From: a virus
Reading direction: 5' to 3' (one strand)
Virus record (IMG/VR): IMGVR_UViG_3300025543_000190
Coordinates: 1-25,348 of that record
Length of the DNA stretch: 25,348 bases
A program made the position numbers and the translations under genes. Below are positions 1 to 7,201 of this stretch, piece after piece. The notes under the pieces are model-generated. The model saw nothing but the letters and a program-made list of their open reading frames with translations. It made no database searches and was not told the origin of the DNA. Position 1 is the first letter of the stretch. The number at the start of each line of letters is the position of its first letter.

Positions 1-570
1 GGAACAGCAGGACGCGCAGTTACTCACAATCTTCAAGCTATACCAGAAATGATGTTTGTAAAAGCGTACAGTACAGGCAATGAGGCTCACTGGGTTTATC
101 ATAAAGCTACTGGAAACACCGCAGCTCTTTTAGTGAATGGAGATGGAAGCGGCTACGGTGGTTTTTGGAATAGCACCACTCCAAGTGCAACCACATTTAC
201 TGTAAGTTCTTCCGCAGCCGTTAATTCAGGATCATATAAATATGTGGCTTGGTTGTGGGCAACACTAGATGGCGTTACAAAGGTTGGCTCATATAGCGGC
301 ACAGGGTCTAATGTAAACGTAGACTGTGGTTTTAGCGCAGGTGCTAGATTTATTCTTATCAAAAGGTCTAACGGTGATGGCGATTGGTACGTCTGGGATA
401 GCGCAAGAGGCATAGTAGCAGGTAATGATCCCTATGTTATATTTGAAGGTGGGGCAAACACCTCAACAGACTACATAGACCCATTGTCTAGTGGATTTAC
501 AGTAACATCATCTGCCCCTGCTGCGCTTAATGCCAGTGGCGGCACTTATATCTTTTTAGCAATAGCATAG
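1..570 (+). CDS. Tail fibre / receptor-binding protein, C-terminal part
   Basis: The reading frame is open from base 1, so the gene begins upstream and only its last 189 codons are here. Two similar blocks of about 80-90 residues follow one another. Each opens with a motif of the form PxMMFVK or ARFILIK, continues with a Trp-rich 'W-hx-(h/D)' strand, and ends in an aromatic strand (YVAWLWA, YIFLAIA). The Gly/Ser/Thr-rich, beta-strand-like composition and this paired module are typical of the C-terminal domains of marine phage tail fibres. The gene is followed 11 bases later by a tail-fibre-assembly-like gene, which supports the call. The part that binds the virion is not visible, and the receptor cannot be guessed. 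The fibre assignment is by family resemblance recalled from memory. Confidence 0.7.
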   Translation, partial: GTAGRAVTHNLQAIPEMMFVKAYSTGNEAHWVYHKATGNTAALLVNGDGSGYGGFWNSTTPSATTFTVSSSAAVNSGSYKYVAWLWATLDGVTKVGSYSGTGSNVNVDCGFSAGARFILIKRSNGDGDWYVWDSARGIVAGNDPYVIFEGGANTSTDYIDPLSSGFTVTSSAPAALNASGGTYIFLAIA

Positions 571-581
571 GAATATCAACT

Positions 582-1082
582 ATGGAGTATCGTATTCAAT
601 CAACTGGCGAAGTCAAAACTCAAGGCGAAGTCAGAAGAATGCATAGCAACACATCCCTCCCACGAGTATGGGATGCAGACACTTGCGAGTTCTTAGGGAT
701 AGACCCTGTACTCGCAGCACCCAAGCCCGAAGCAAGTGCAGCCTATAAACAAGTTAATCGCAACGGCGCAGTGCAGGACGCTAACGGTAACTGGGTAGAG
801 GCTTACATAGAAACAGATATGTTTGCAGACACTACAGAAGACGGTGTTACTACTACTAAAGCAGAGCATGAGACAGCGTACCAAGCACAGCTTGATGCAA
901 CTGCGGCGGCGGGTGTTAGAACTACTAGAAACACCAAACTAGCGGAGACAGATTGGATGGGTATGTCTGACGTTACTATGTCTACCGATATGGCTACCTA
1001 TAGACAGGCTCTTAGGGACATCACGGCACATGAAAACTTCCCTAATCTTTCAGACGATGATTGGCCTGTAGAGCCAGAGTAA
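582..1082 (+). CDS. Putative tail fibre assembly / tail chaperone-like protein
   Basis: This 166-aa protein ends in a recognisable pattern around residues 120-166: R-x-x-R-N-x-x-L-A-E-T-D-W, then a YRQALRDI motif, then a Phe-Pro and a closing W-P. That ending is shared by many small phage proteins encoded directly after tail fibre genes and annotated as tail fibre assembly proteins or tail assembly chaperones. The N-terminal half carries short strand-like repeats (residues 1-90) and no catalytic motif. Its position 11 bases after the fibre gene fits a fibre-specific chaperone or a small fibre-tip component. The ATG start is supported by tight spacing and by conservation-like N-terminal sequence (MEYRIQSTGEV). 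Whether it stays on the virion cannot be seen. Confidence 0.6.
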   Translation: MEYRIQSTGEVKTQGEVRRMHSNTSLPRVWDADTCEFLGIDPVLAAPKPEASAAYKQVNRNGAVQDANGNWVEAYIETDMFADTTEDGVTTTKAEHETAYQAQLDATAAAGVRTTRNTKLAETDWMGMSDVTMSTDMATYRQALRDITAHENFPNLSDDDWPVEPE

Positions 1083-1087
1083 GATGA

Positions 1088-1300
1088 GTGATTCACGTAT
1101 TCGTTTTAATTATGACCATAGGCGGTTTAGAGGTAGCTAACGATAACTGCTCAGAGTCTATGTGCTTTAGAAACATTGACACTTGCAATAGCTTTGCTGC
1201 TAAGTTAAGACGCAGAGGAAGTCCAAGCACTTTAGTAATAACGACATATTGCAAGCCGCTTTTAGTAGACCCAACTCAAGATGGGATAAGGATTTACTAA
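1088..1300 (+). CDS. Small Cys-rich protein with hydrophobic N-terminus
   Basis: This 70-aa reading frame uses a GTG start. An ATG four bases upstream opens only an 18-codon frame, so GTG is preferred. The first ~12 residues (MIHVFVLIMTIGG) are hydrophobic and could be a membrane anchor or an uncleaved signal. The rest has four cysteines (about residues 21, 26, 33 and 55), enough for two disulfides in the periplasm, or for a metal site if it stays inside. Similar short proteins occur in other marine phages without known function. It sits 5 bases after the tail assembly gene and 1 base before the next gene, inside the late operon. No function is assigned. Confidence 0.55.
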   Translation: MIHVFVLIMTIGGLEVANDNCSESMCFRNIDTCNSFAAKLRRRGSPSTLVITTYCKPLLVDPTQDGIRIY

Positions 1301-1301
1301 T

Positions 1302-1769
1302 ATGGCCGTAGAAATAATAGCAGCCGTATCAGCGGCTAACCAAGCCTTCAATTTTATTAAGAAGGCAGTACACAAAGGACAAGAGCTACAAGATTTAAGC
1401 AGGGCTATAGGTGCTTTCTGGGATGCCAGAGAAGAAGTAAGTATTTTAGAACAGAAAGCAACCAACCCTAGCAAGATTCAGAAATTGTTTGGAGGAAAAT
1501 CTGTAGAAGCTCAAGCATTAGAAGTAACTCTACAGAAACAACGTGCAGAAAATCTAGAACGTGAATTGAAAGATATATTTTTATGGACAGGTAACGGACA
1601 TCTTTGGACTGAAATGATACGAGAAAGATCCCGAATAAGAAACGCTAGAATTAAAGCAGCTAAAGAGGCCGCTCAAACAAAAGCAGCATTTATAGACTTA
1701 ACAATTGTAGGTGTTGTAGTAATATTAATATTTGTAACTGTAATGGGAGCCACTTCCATTATATTGTAG
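1302..1769 (+). CDS. Tail-anchored helical membrane protein of unknown function
   Basis: This is a 155-aa protein. The N-terminal ~30 residues are Ala-rich and weakly hydrophobic (AAVSAANQAFNFIKKAV). The middle (about 35-125) is highly charged and looks helical or coiled-coil. Residues about 130-152 form one clear transmembrane segment, rich in Val/Ile (IVGVVVILIFVTVMG), with almost nothing after it. This tail-anchored topology would place the helical domain in the cytoplasm. The next two genes also encode holin-like membrane proteins, so a role in lysis timing or membrane remodelling is plausible, but nothing in the sequence proves it. It recurs in this position in related marine phages as far as I recall; no named domain is recognised. 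Confidence 0.6.
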   Translation: MAVEIIAAVSAANQAFNFIKKAVHKGQELQDLSRAIGAFWDAREEVSILEQKATNPSKIQKLFGGKSVEAQALEVTLQKQRAENLERELKDIFLWTGNGHLWTEMIRERSRIRNARIKAAKEAAQTKAAFIDLTIVGVVVILIFVTVMGATSIIL

Positions 1770-1783
1770 AATGGTATATAAAT

Positions 1784-2026
1784 ATGGAACAGCAAGAGTT
1801 AGAAACTATAATTCAACAAGCTGCTGAAAAGGGAGCTAAACAGGCACTAAAAGATATCGGGTTGTCAGACGAAGAAGCCTATAATGATGTAAAAGAGTTA
1901 AGAGGTCTTTTAGATTCTTGGAGAGCAACTAAATCTACTGTAGGTCAAACAGTTGCTAGAATGTTAACAACATCTATTTTAACAGCATTGGCTGTAGGTA
2001 TCTGGATGTCTTGGGGTGCAGAATGA
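1784..2026 (+). CDS. Small membrane protein, holin-like
   Basis: This 80-aa protein has a charged N-terminal helix (residues 1-50). The motif LLDSWRATKSTVGQTVAR comes next, followed by a single hydrophobic segment at about 60-75 (TTSILTALAVGIWMSW). Short phage proteins ending in this kind of 'L-L-D-x-W-R-x-x-K' helix plus one membrane span are common in marine phages beside holin genes. Its stop codon overlaps the ATG of the next gene as ATGA, so the two are probably translationally coupled and made in fixed proportion. It could be a second holin, an antiholin or a holin partner; the sequence does not distinguish these. Confidence 0.6.
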   Translation: MEQQELETIIQQAAEKGAKQALKDIGLSDEEAYNDVKELRGLLDSWRATKSTVGQTVARMLTTSILTALAVGIWMSWGAE

Positions 2027-2430
2027 TTGGATTAGTAGATTCATTGATAGGGCCTGTATCTGCTGTACTTGATAAATTTATAGAAGATAAAGATAAAAAA
2101 GCTGAACTTGCTCATGAAATAGCTACCATGAGTGAACGTCATACTAATGAGGTTGTAAAAGCTCAGTTAGAGATTAACAAAACAGAAGCGCAACATGCAA
2201 GCGTCTTTGTCAGTGGATGGAGGCCTGCTATTGGTTGGGTGTGTTGTCTTGGTATGGCGGGTAACTTTTTAATTATTCCATTTGTTAATATGACTTTAGA
2301 GTTAATGGAAACTGAAGTAATAGTACCTATGATTCAATTAGACGTAATGATGCCAGTATTGATGGGCATGTTAGGCTTAGGAGCTATGCGAACTGTAGAA
2401 AAAGTTAAAAAGGTGGATAGAAAAGCATGA
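2023..2430 (+). CDS. Holin, three-transmembrane (GTA-holin-like) family
   Basis: This is a 135-aa protein counted from the ATG at 2023, which overlaps the preceding stop as ATGA. An upstream TTG in frame at 2011 is judged not to be the start. A charged helix (about 20-55) contains the E-x-x-K-x-E-A-Q-H-x-S pattern. The family signature SGWRPAIGWVCCLGM follows, then hydrophobic segments near residues 70-95 and 110-125. This arrangement matches the holins described as 'holin of 3TMs, for gene-transfer release'. Holins form the inner-membrane holes that let the endolysin reach peptidoglycan. The endolysin itself lies about 12.5 kb downstream on the same strand, an unusually wide separation. Confidence 0.75.
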   Translation: MIGLVDSLIGPVSAVLDKFIEDKDKKAELAHEIATMSERHTNEVVKAQLEINKTEAQHASVFVSGWRPAIGWVCCLGMAGNFLIIPFVNMTLELMETEVIVPMIQLDVMMPVLMGMLGLGAMRTVEKVKKVDRKA

Positions 2431-2711
2431 AGCAGAAAGATTCTAGACTATCAAAAATAGGAGTTTCAGGTTTTAACAAACCTAAAAAGACTCCTAGTCA
2501 TCCTACTAAAAGCCATGTTGTTGTAGCTAAAGTTGGAGATAAGATAAAAACAATTCGCTTTGGTCAACAGGGCGTTAAAGGTGCTGGTAAGAATCCTAGT
2601 ACAGCAAAAGACAAAGCTAGAAAGAAATCGTACTATGCTAGACACAATGCTCAAGATGCAAGTCCGTCAAAACTTTCTGCACGTTACTGGTCACATAAGG
2701 TTAAATGGTGA
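2427..2711 (+). CDS. Small basic conserved phage protein
   Basis: This is a 94-aa, strongly basic protein whose ATG overlaps the holin stop codon (ATGA). It opens with a Lys/Ser/Pro-rich segment, then has a strand-like stretch with V-V-V-A-K-V-G-D-K and I-R-F-G-Q-Q-G. It closes with K-K-S-Y-Y-A-R-H and the ending L-S-A-R-Y-W-S-H-K-V-K-W. I recognise this type of protein as recurrent in marine podoviruses and myoviruses, near structural genes, with no established function. The high charge and conserved aromatic C-terminus suggest nucleic-acid or virion-protein binding. That is only an inference. Confidence 0.6.
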   Translation: MKQKDSRLSKIGVSGFNKPKKTPSHPTKSHVVVAKVGDKIKTIRFGQQGVKGAGKNPSTAKDKARKKSYYARHNAQDASPSKLSARYWSHKVKW

Positions 2712-2716
2712 TATAA

Positions 2717-5557
2717 ATGGCTAAAAGAAAAAAAAGAAACTTTGGCGGTGGTATGACTGACGAAGATAGGCAAGAAGGTTCTGGAGCTATTAATACAGAT
2801 GACACGTACCGCTTCGAGCTAGGCATTCCACCCGAGATCACTAGCCCCGGTGGAGAGCCTATTGAGCCTATCCCTACTGTTGATTTAACTAAGGGTGTTC
2901 TGGACTATGCTGACGCTAATCCTAATGCCTCGGAAAAAGAGCTAGCCAGATATATTAGAGATACGGGAGCTAATGTTGTTGAGGTAGGTGCTGCTTTAGG
3001 TCTTGATGCAGCAACGTCAGAACAAATGTATGCAGACGCTTTAGGTGCTGAACTTGAAACACAACTAGTAGCGGAAACTCCTGTCGCAGGTATTACAGAA
3101 GATACTCCCGGTACATACAAAGCTCCTCCTGTTGCTGTAGAAAAATACATACAGAAACCTGAAGTAACTGATATTAATATAGCTGCTGGTGTAACCGCTG
3201 ATACTGCTATTCAACAGCTAGATAAGTTTGAAAATATTACAGCTCCTGATAAGGTAACAGTGGCTGAAATGACAACGACTGCTGCTGATATAAAAGAAGC
3301 AGTAATGCAAGGTGACATTGAGCCTCAAGAATATGAAGCCGAATTAGTAAAAGCACTAAACAGAACTGTAGCCGCAGTAGGAACTGAGCGTCCTCCTATT
3401 TCTATACAGGAGATTCGTGACCTAAGCCAAAGAGCGAAAGCCGCTACAATGGGCGATGTTTCAGTTGGGCTAGCTAGTACTGCTGATTTTAAAATTGACC
3501 CTAACTCTTTTGTACCCGGAGTTACTGCAACTAATATACAAATTTCTCCAACTCCTCAAGTTGAAAAGCAACAACGAGAAGCAATAACAGGAACGTCTGC
3601 ATCAGGCGTAGAAGCTCAGATATTAGGCACAGTAAATTATCAAGCTTCTCAGTCTAGGGCAATTAAAGGGACAGCCGCTAAAGGTGCTGCTGCCTCAATG
3701 GTTGCAGAAGTGGCTAATCTACCTCCGTCAGTAGCAGAAGTTATTGTAGAAGATCCTGCGACAGTAACGGCAGCTATAGATACACAGCCTATAGAAATAC
3801 AAGCTGCTGTTGCTGCACTGCCTCAAGAGGCTTTAGTATCTTCACAGTTAGAAACTTTATTAGGTGGCCTTGAAGATGGTAATGTACCTGCATGGGCTAA
3901 ACCAGCAGTAGATCTAGTTGAATCCCAGATGCAACAAAGGGGTATGTCTGTTTCAACTGTAGGCAGGGATGCTCTGTTTAATGCAATTATTCAATCAGCT
4001 ATACCTCTAGCTCAATCGAATGCTACAGCGTTACAGCAAAGAGCAACTCAAAATCTTTCTAATGAACAGCAAGCTAATTTACAATCTGCTCAGTTAGATT
4101 CTACACGTAGACTACAAAATTTAAGCAATCAACAAACTGCTGCAAGTCAAACAGCGCAGATGGCACAAGAGATGGGACAGCTACAAAGCCAGTTCCGTCA
4201 AGATGCAGCGATTCTTACAGCGCAACAGAACCAACAGATTCGCACACAGAACTTGGCTAACCGCCAAAGATCTGCTGAGATCAATGTTCAAAACGTACAA
4301 GCTAATAACGCTCAGAATCTTTCTAATGAACAGCAAATAGAACTAGCAAACCTAGAGGTCATGAATCTTACTGAACGTGAGAACATGAGCGCAGTAAACC
4401 AAGCAAGGCTTGCAGAGTTTCAAGTAGCAGCAGATTTCATGAGTAAAAATGCTGCTTTTACTCAACAGATGGAGTTAGCAAATCTAGATGCTAATCAGCA
4501 AGTAAAGCTTGCTAATCTTACTTCATTAAATAACGCAAGCTCAGATAATCTTAATGCTGCACAGCAGACAGAGTTGGCTAATCTAAACGCAAGAATGGAA
4601 ACAAATCTTGCTCAAGCTAATATTGCTCAAGCAATGGGTATTGCACAGCTTAATGTAAATCAGCAAAGAGCTGTTGAAAATGCTAAGATGGTAGCTAATA
4701 TTGATTTGACTAAGTTTAATGCAGATCAACAAGTCCAACTAGCTAATAGTCAGTTTATGCAGACTGTTACTATGACAGACTTTAATGCTAGACATCAAGC
4801 AGCTATGCAGAATGCTACAGCTCTTGCATCTTTAGATCTGGCTACTGTTGATCAAAGAACTAGGGTATCTATAGAGAATGCTAATAACTTTCTACAGTTT
4901 GATTTAGCTAATCTTTCTAACGAGCAACAAGCAATAGTATTAGATCAACAAATAGAGCAGCAACGTATGTTAAGTGATGCATCGGCTCAGAATGCAGCTA
5001 AACAATTTAAAGCTACGTCTGCCCAGCAAACTGAACAGTTTAATGCTAATTTAGCTTCCCAGATGGAGCAATTTAATGCTTCTCAACAAAATGCTATGGC
5101 ACAGTTCAATGCTAGCGAAGCAAATAGAATGGAAGCTGTAAATGCCCAAAATGAATTAGAAGCGGATAAGTTTAACAATCAGTTGACCGCACAGGTTGAT
5201 CAATATAATTCTTCTATGGATCAACAAAGAGAAATGTGGAATGCTCAAAATGCTCAAGCCGTAGAGCAATCTAATACTGAATGGCGTAGGCAAGCTAACA
5301 CTATTAATACTGCCGCTGAGAACGCAGCAAACGCAACGGCAGCACAGCAAGCTTATAACTTATCAACTCAAGAGCTTGCAAACACTTGGCAGCAATTACG
5401 TGATGATGCCACATACGCGAGAACAGCTTATGAAAATGAAGAGCAGCGTAAAACTACTTTGTATGCAACAGCACTAGCGAATGATCCCGGTGCTGCCGGG
5501 GATACCGACTATATAAATACATTAATTGGAATAGCTGATAGAGTTATAGGCTCATAG
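2717..5557 (+). CDS. Large Q/N/A-rich internal virion protein with hendecad repeats
   Basis: This 946-aa protein has three zones. Residues 1-50 form a basic start (MAKRKKRNFGGG) and a short Gly/Pro-rich region. Residues 50-430 are Ala/Val/Thr-rich and weakly repetitive. Residues 432-871 form an unbroken series of 11-residue units (listed separately) rich in Gln, Asn and Ala. The C-terminal ~75 residues are helical and charged. Cysteine is absent from the parts I examined. Long Q/N-rich helical proteins of this kind, with QFNA motifs, occur in the structural cluster of marine phages and are usually described as internal or unspecified virion proteins. It is the first of five large consecutive genes that probably make the internal core or ejectosome. 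A tape-measure-like or tunnel role would fit the extended helix but is not shown. Confidence 0.7.
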   Translation: MAKRKKRNFGGGMTDEDRQEGSGAINTDDTYRFELGIPPEITSPGGEPIEPIPTVDLTKGVLDYADANPNASEKELARYIRDTGANVVEVGAALGLDAATSEQMYADALGAELETQLVAETPVAGITEDTPGTYKAPPVAVEKYIQKPEVTDINIAAGVTADTAIQQLDKFENITAPDKVTVAEMTTTAADIKEAVMQGDIEPQEYEAELVKALNRTVAAVGTERPPISIQEIRDLSQRAKAATMGDVSVGLASTADFKIDPNSFVPGVTATNIQISPTPQVEKQQREAITGTSASGVEAQILGTVNYQASQSRAIKGTAAKGAAASMVAEVANLPPSVAEVIVEDPATVTAAIDTQPIEIQAAVAALPQEALVSSQLETLLGGLEDGNVPAWAKPAVDLVESQMQQRGMSVSTVGRDALFNAIIQSAIPLAQSNATALQQRATQNLSNEQQANLQSAQLDSTRRLQNLSNQQTAASQTAQMAQEMGQLQSQFRQDAAILTAQQNQQIRTQNLANRQRSAEINVQNVQANNAQNLSNEQQIELANLEVMNLTERENMSAVNQARLAEFQVAADFMSKNAAFTQQMELANLDANQQVKLANLTSLNNASSDNLNAAQQTELANLNARMETNLAQANIAQAMGIAQLNVNQQRAVENAKMVANIDLTKFNADQQVQLANSQFMQTVTMTDFNARHQAAMQNATALASLDLATVDQRTRVSIENANNFLQFDLANLSNEQQAIVLDQQIEQQRMLSDASAQNAAKQFKATSAQQTEQFNANLASQMEQFNASQQNAMAQFNASEANRMEAVNAQNELEADKFNNQLTAQVDQYNSSMDQQREMWNAQNAQAVEQSNTEWRRQANTINTAAENAANATAAQQAYNLSTQELANTWQQLRDDATYARTAYENEEQRKTTLYATALANDPGAAGDTDYINTLIGIADRVIGS
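4010..5329 (+). repeat. About 40 tandem 11-residue (33-bp) repeats inside the 946-aa gene
   Basis: Reading residues 432-871 in steps of 11 keeps the same register from the first unit (AQSNATALQQR) to the fortieth (NTINTAAENAA) with no insertion or deletion. Position 4 is Asn in about 25 of the 40 units. Positions 9-10 are often Gln-Gln, and positions 2 and 5 are often hydrophobic or aromatic. Typical non-adjacent units are ELANLDANQQV, DLTKFNADQQV and EQFNASQQNAM. At the DNA level most units have diverged, but one 21-bp run is identical at 4052-4072 and 4316-4336, with a degenerate third copy at 4910-4930. Eleven-residue periodicity matches a helix of 11/3 pitch, as in hendecad coiled coils and lipid-binding 11-mer helices. 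Confidence 0.85.
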
Positions 5558-5566
5558 GTAATTAAA

Positions 5567-6655
5567 ATGGGATTTTTTAGTAAGATATTTAAAGGTGTTA
5601 AAAAAGTCTTTAAAAAGATTGGTAAGGGTATAAAAAAGGTTGCTGGCAAAGTTGGCAAGTTTATGAACAAGATTGGAATCGTTGGTCAGATTGCAATGGC
5701 TTTTATTCTTCCCGGCATTGGGCAAGCTCTCGCAAGTACTTTAGGTAATATGGGGACATGGGCAGCTTCGGTAATAGCTAATCCTGCTACAAATGCCTTG
5801 GTAAAAGGAGTAGCTCATGTTACTAACGCTGCTGTTAAGTTTGCTGCAGGAACAAGCAGAGTATTTAATACTGTTACTAGTGCGGTTAAAAACTTTACAG
5901 GCGAAATAGGTAAAACTATACTAAATAAAATTCCCGGTATAAAGGTAGAAAGTGCAGCTTCTAATATATTTGGAACAGGTGGAGCATTAGAAAAGGCTGC
6001 AGCTGCTACCGGAAAAACTTGGGATACTACTATAGGTAGTTCAAAGTGGTGGGATGGTTTTGCAAGATCTACTGATAATATACCTGCTGGTTTTACTGGG
6101 CCTCCAGAACCTATAGGTACTACGTCCTATCCTGCTTCTGGGCCAGCAAACTTAACTAGGCAAGGTCTTGAAGTGCGTCAGCCTCCGGCAGGAGACTATA
6201 CGACTATAGATGTTACAGCAAAAAGAATTGATCCTACTACTGGCTTTACAGTTGAATCAGGAGTTCCTGCAGATATACCTTTAGATATACCTGAAGTTAG
6301 ATTTGATAAGCCATCTTTGCTAGACAGAATTAAAGGTGAGTCTGGAGTTTCTATAGGTTCTGAAAATGCAGTATCAGATTTAGGTAAAGATTATCTTATC
6401 ACAGAGCGTAGTCTAGCGGCAGCAGGAACAGAGGCAGTGAAGGCAGTTGGACAGAGCCTAATGGCTCCAGAGGCTCCTGACTATGATTATAGCGGAGGTC
6501 AAGTAGTAGTAGCTGAAAATGCTTATGAGGTTTCATCTAGTCAAGGAGGAATATCTCAAATGCCACAAATAGGCTATGGTGCGCCTATGCTTCAGTATGA
6601 TGCGATGTATAAACCAACAGGAATGTATTCTAGAAGAATGCAAGGCTTCTTATAA
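5567..6655 (+). CDS. Internal virion protein with cationic amphipathic N-terminus
   Basis: This is a 362-aa protein. Residues 1-35 form a strongly cationic amphipathic helix with repeated F-K-K / I-K-K spacing (MGFFSKIFKGVKKVFKKIG), resembling membrane-active antimicrobial peptides. A Gly-spaced hydrophobic segment follows at about 36-62 (IGIVGQIAMAFILPGIGQALA). Residues 62-130 are Ala/Val/Thr-rich and helical. The remainder is Pro/Gly-rich and probably poorly ordered, ending in a Tyr/Met-rich tail. The gene lies between two other presumed internal virion genes and starts 9 bases after the previous stop. The architecture suggests a protein that inserts into the host inner membrane during DNA ejection. 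That role is inferred from composition and context, not from an identified family. Confidence 0.6.
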   Translation: MGFFSKIFKGVKKVFKKIGKGIKKVAGKVGKFMNKIGIVGQIAMAFILPGIGQALASTLGNMGTWAASVIANPATNALVKGVAHVTNAAVKFAAGTSRVFNTVTSAVKNFTGEIGKTILNKIPGIKVESAASNIFGTGGALEKAAAATGKTWDTTIGSSKWWDGFARSTDNIPAGFTGPPEPIGTTSYPASGPANLTRQGLEVRQPPAGDYTTIDVTAKRIDPTTGFTVESGVPADIPLDIPEVRFDKPSLLDRIKGESGVSIGSENAVSDLGKDYLITERSLAAAGTEAVKAVGQSLMAPEAPDYDYSGGQVVVAENAYEVSSSQGGISQMPQIGYGAPMLQYDAMYKPTGMYSRRMQGFL

Positions 6656-6656
6656 A

Positions 6657-7199
6657 ATGGAAAAAAGTTACGTAGATCATATATTAAAAGCTGGAAGATC
6701 TATTCCGGGTCAGTCTCTTACGAACGATCCTGAGCAACGCTATGAATTTGAAAAAGCTCCTGAGATAACTAATCTTAGAGAAGGTATTGAATATTTTTTC
6801 ACAAAGATTGTAGAGGAAGAAACATATCCAGAAGTTATGGAGTTAGTTATAGAGGGCATTCCTATAATGGAAATTGTTCAAACTATACTCTTTGCGGCTT
6901 TTGATAAAGGTATTTGGAATCCTGATCTAATGATGCTGCTTGCAGAACCTGCTACTTACATAATCATGGGATTAGCTGAAAGAGCTGGTATAGATTATGT
7001 TATCTATGCAGAAGAAGATGAAGAAGAAGAAGCAGAAAATAGAGCAACAGGAGCAACTGTTGATATGGCTTCTTATATGAAAAATAAACATCAGAACATA
7101 CCTAAAGGTGCTATACCTAAAGAGATACAAGAAAAAATAGAAGAGTTGCCTGTAGAAAGTTTAATGGCTCCTCAAGAAAAGAATTTGTTAGAGGAATAA
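6657..7199 (+). CDS. Conserved marine-phage structural-cluster protein
   Basis: This 180-aa protein is counted from the ATG at 6657, one base after the previous stop; an in-frame ATG at 6576 would overlap the previous gene by 80 bases. The N-terminus has the pattern R-x-I-P-G-Q-S-L-T-N-D-P, followed by F-E-K-A-P-E. A helical middle carries the conserved-looking stretch FAAFDKGIWNPDLMMLLAEP (about residues 78-97). An acidic run (EEDEEEEAE, about 123-131) precedes a polar tail. I recall the 'PGxSLTxxP ... W-N-P-D' pattern from proteins in the structural region of cyanophages and other marine phages, where it is a minor or uncharacterised virion component. There is no signal peptide or catalytic motif. 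Confidence 0.6.
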   Translation: MEKSYVDHILKAGRSIPGQSLTNDPEQRYEFEKAPEITNLREGIEYFFTKIVEEETYPEVMELVIEGIPIMEIVQTILFAAFDKGIWNPDLMMLLAEPATYIIMGLAERAGIDYVIYAEEDEEEEAENRATGATVDMASYMKNKHQNIPKGAIPKEIQEKIEELPVESLMAPQEKNLLEE

Positions 7200-7201
7200 A
7201 A

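Noticed and set aside
1084-1140. ATG-started mini-frame of 18 codons just upstream of the GTG-started 70-aa gene
   Set aside because: Very short, no motif, and the overlapping GTG frame gives a coherent protein that fills the space to the next gene exactly.
2011-2022. TTG start four codons before the holin ATG
   Set aside because: The ATGA overlap at 2023 is the usual coupling geometry seen at other junctions in this operon, and the extra residues (MGCR) are not hydrophobic or family-like.
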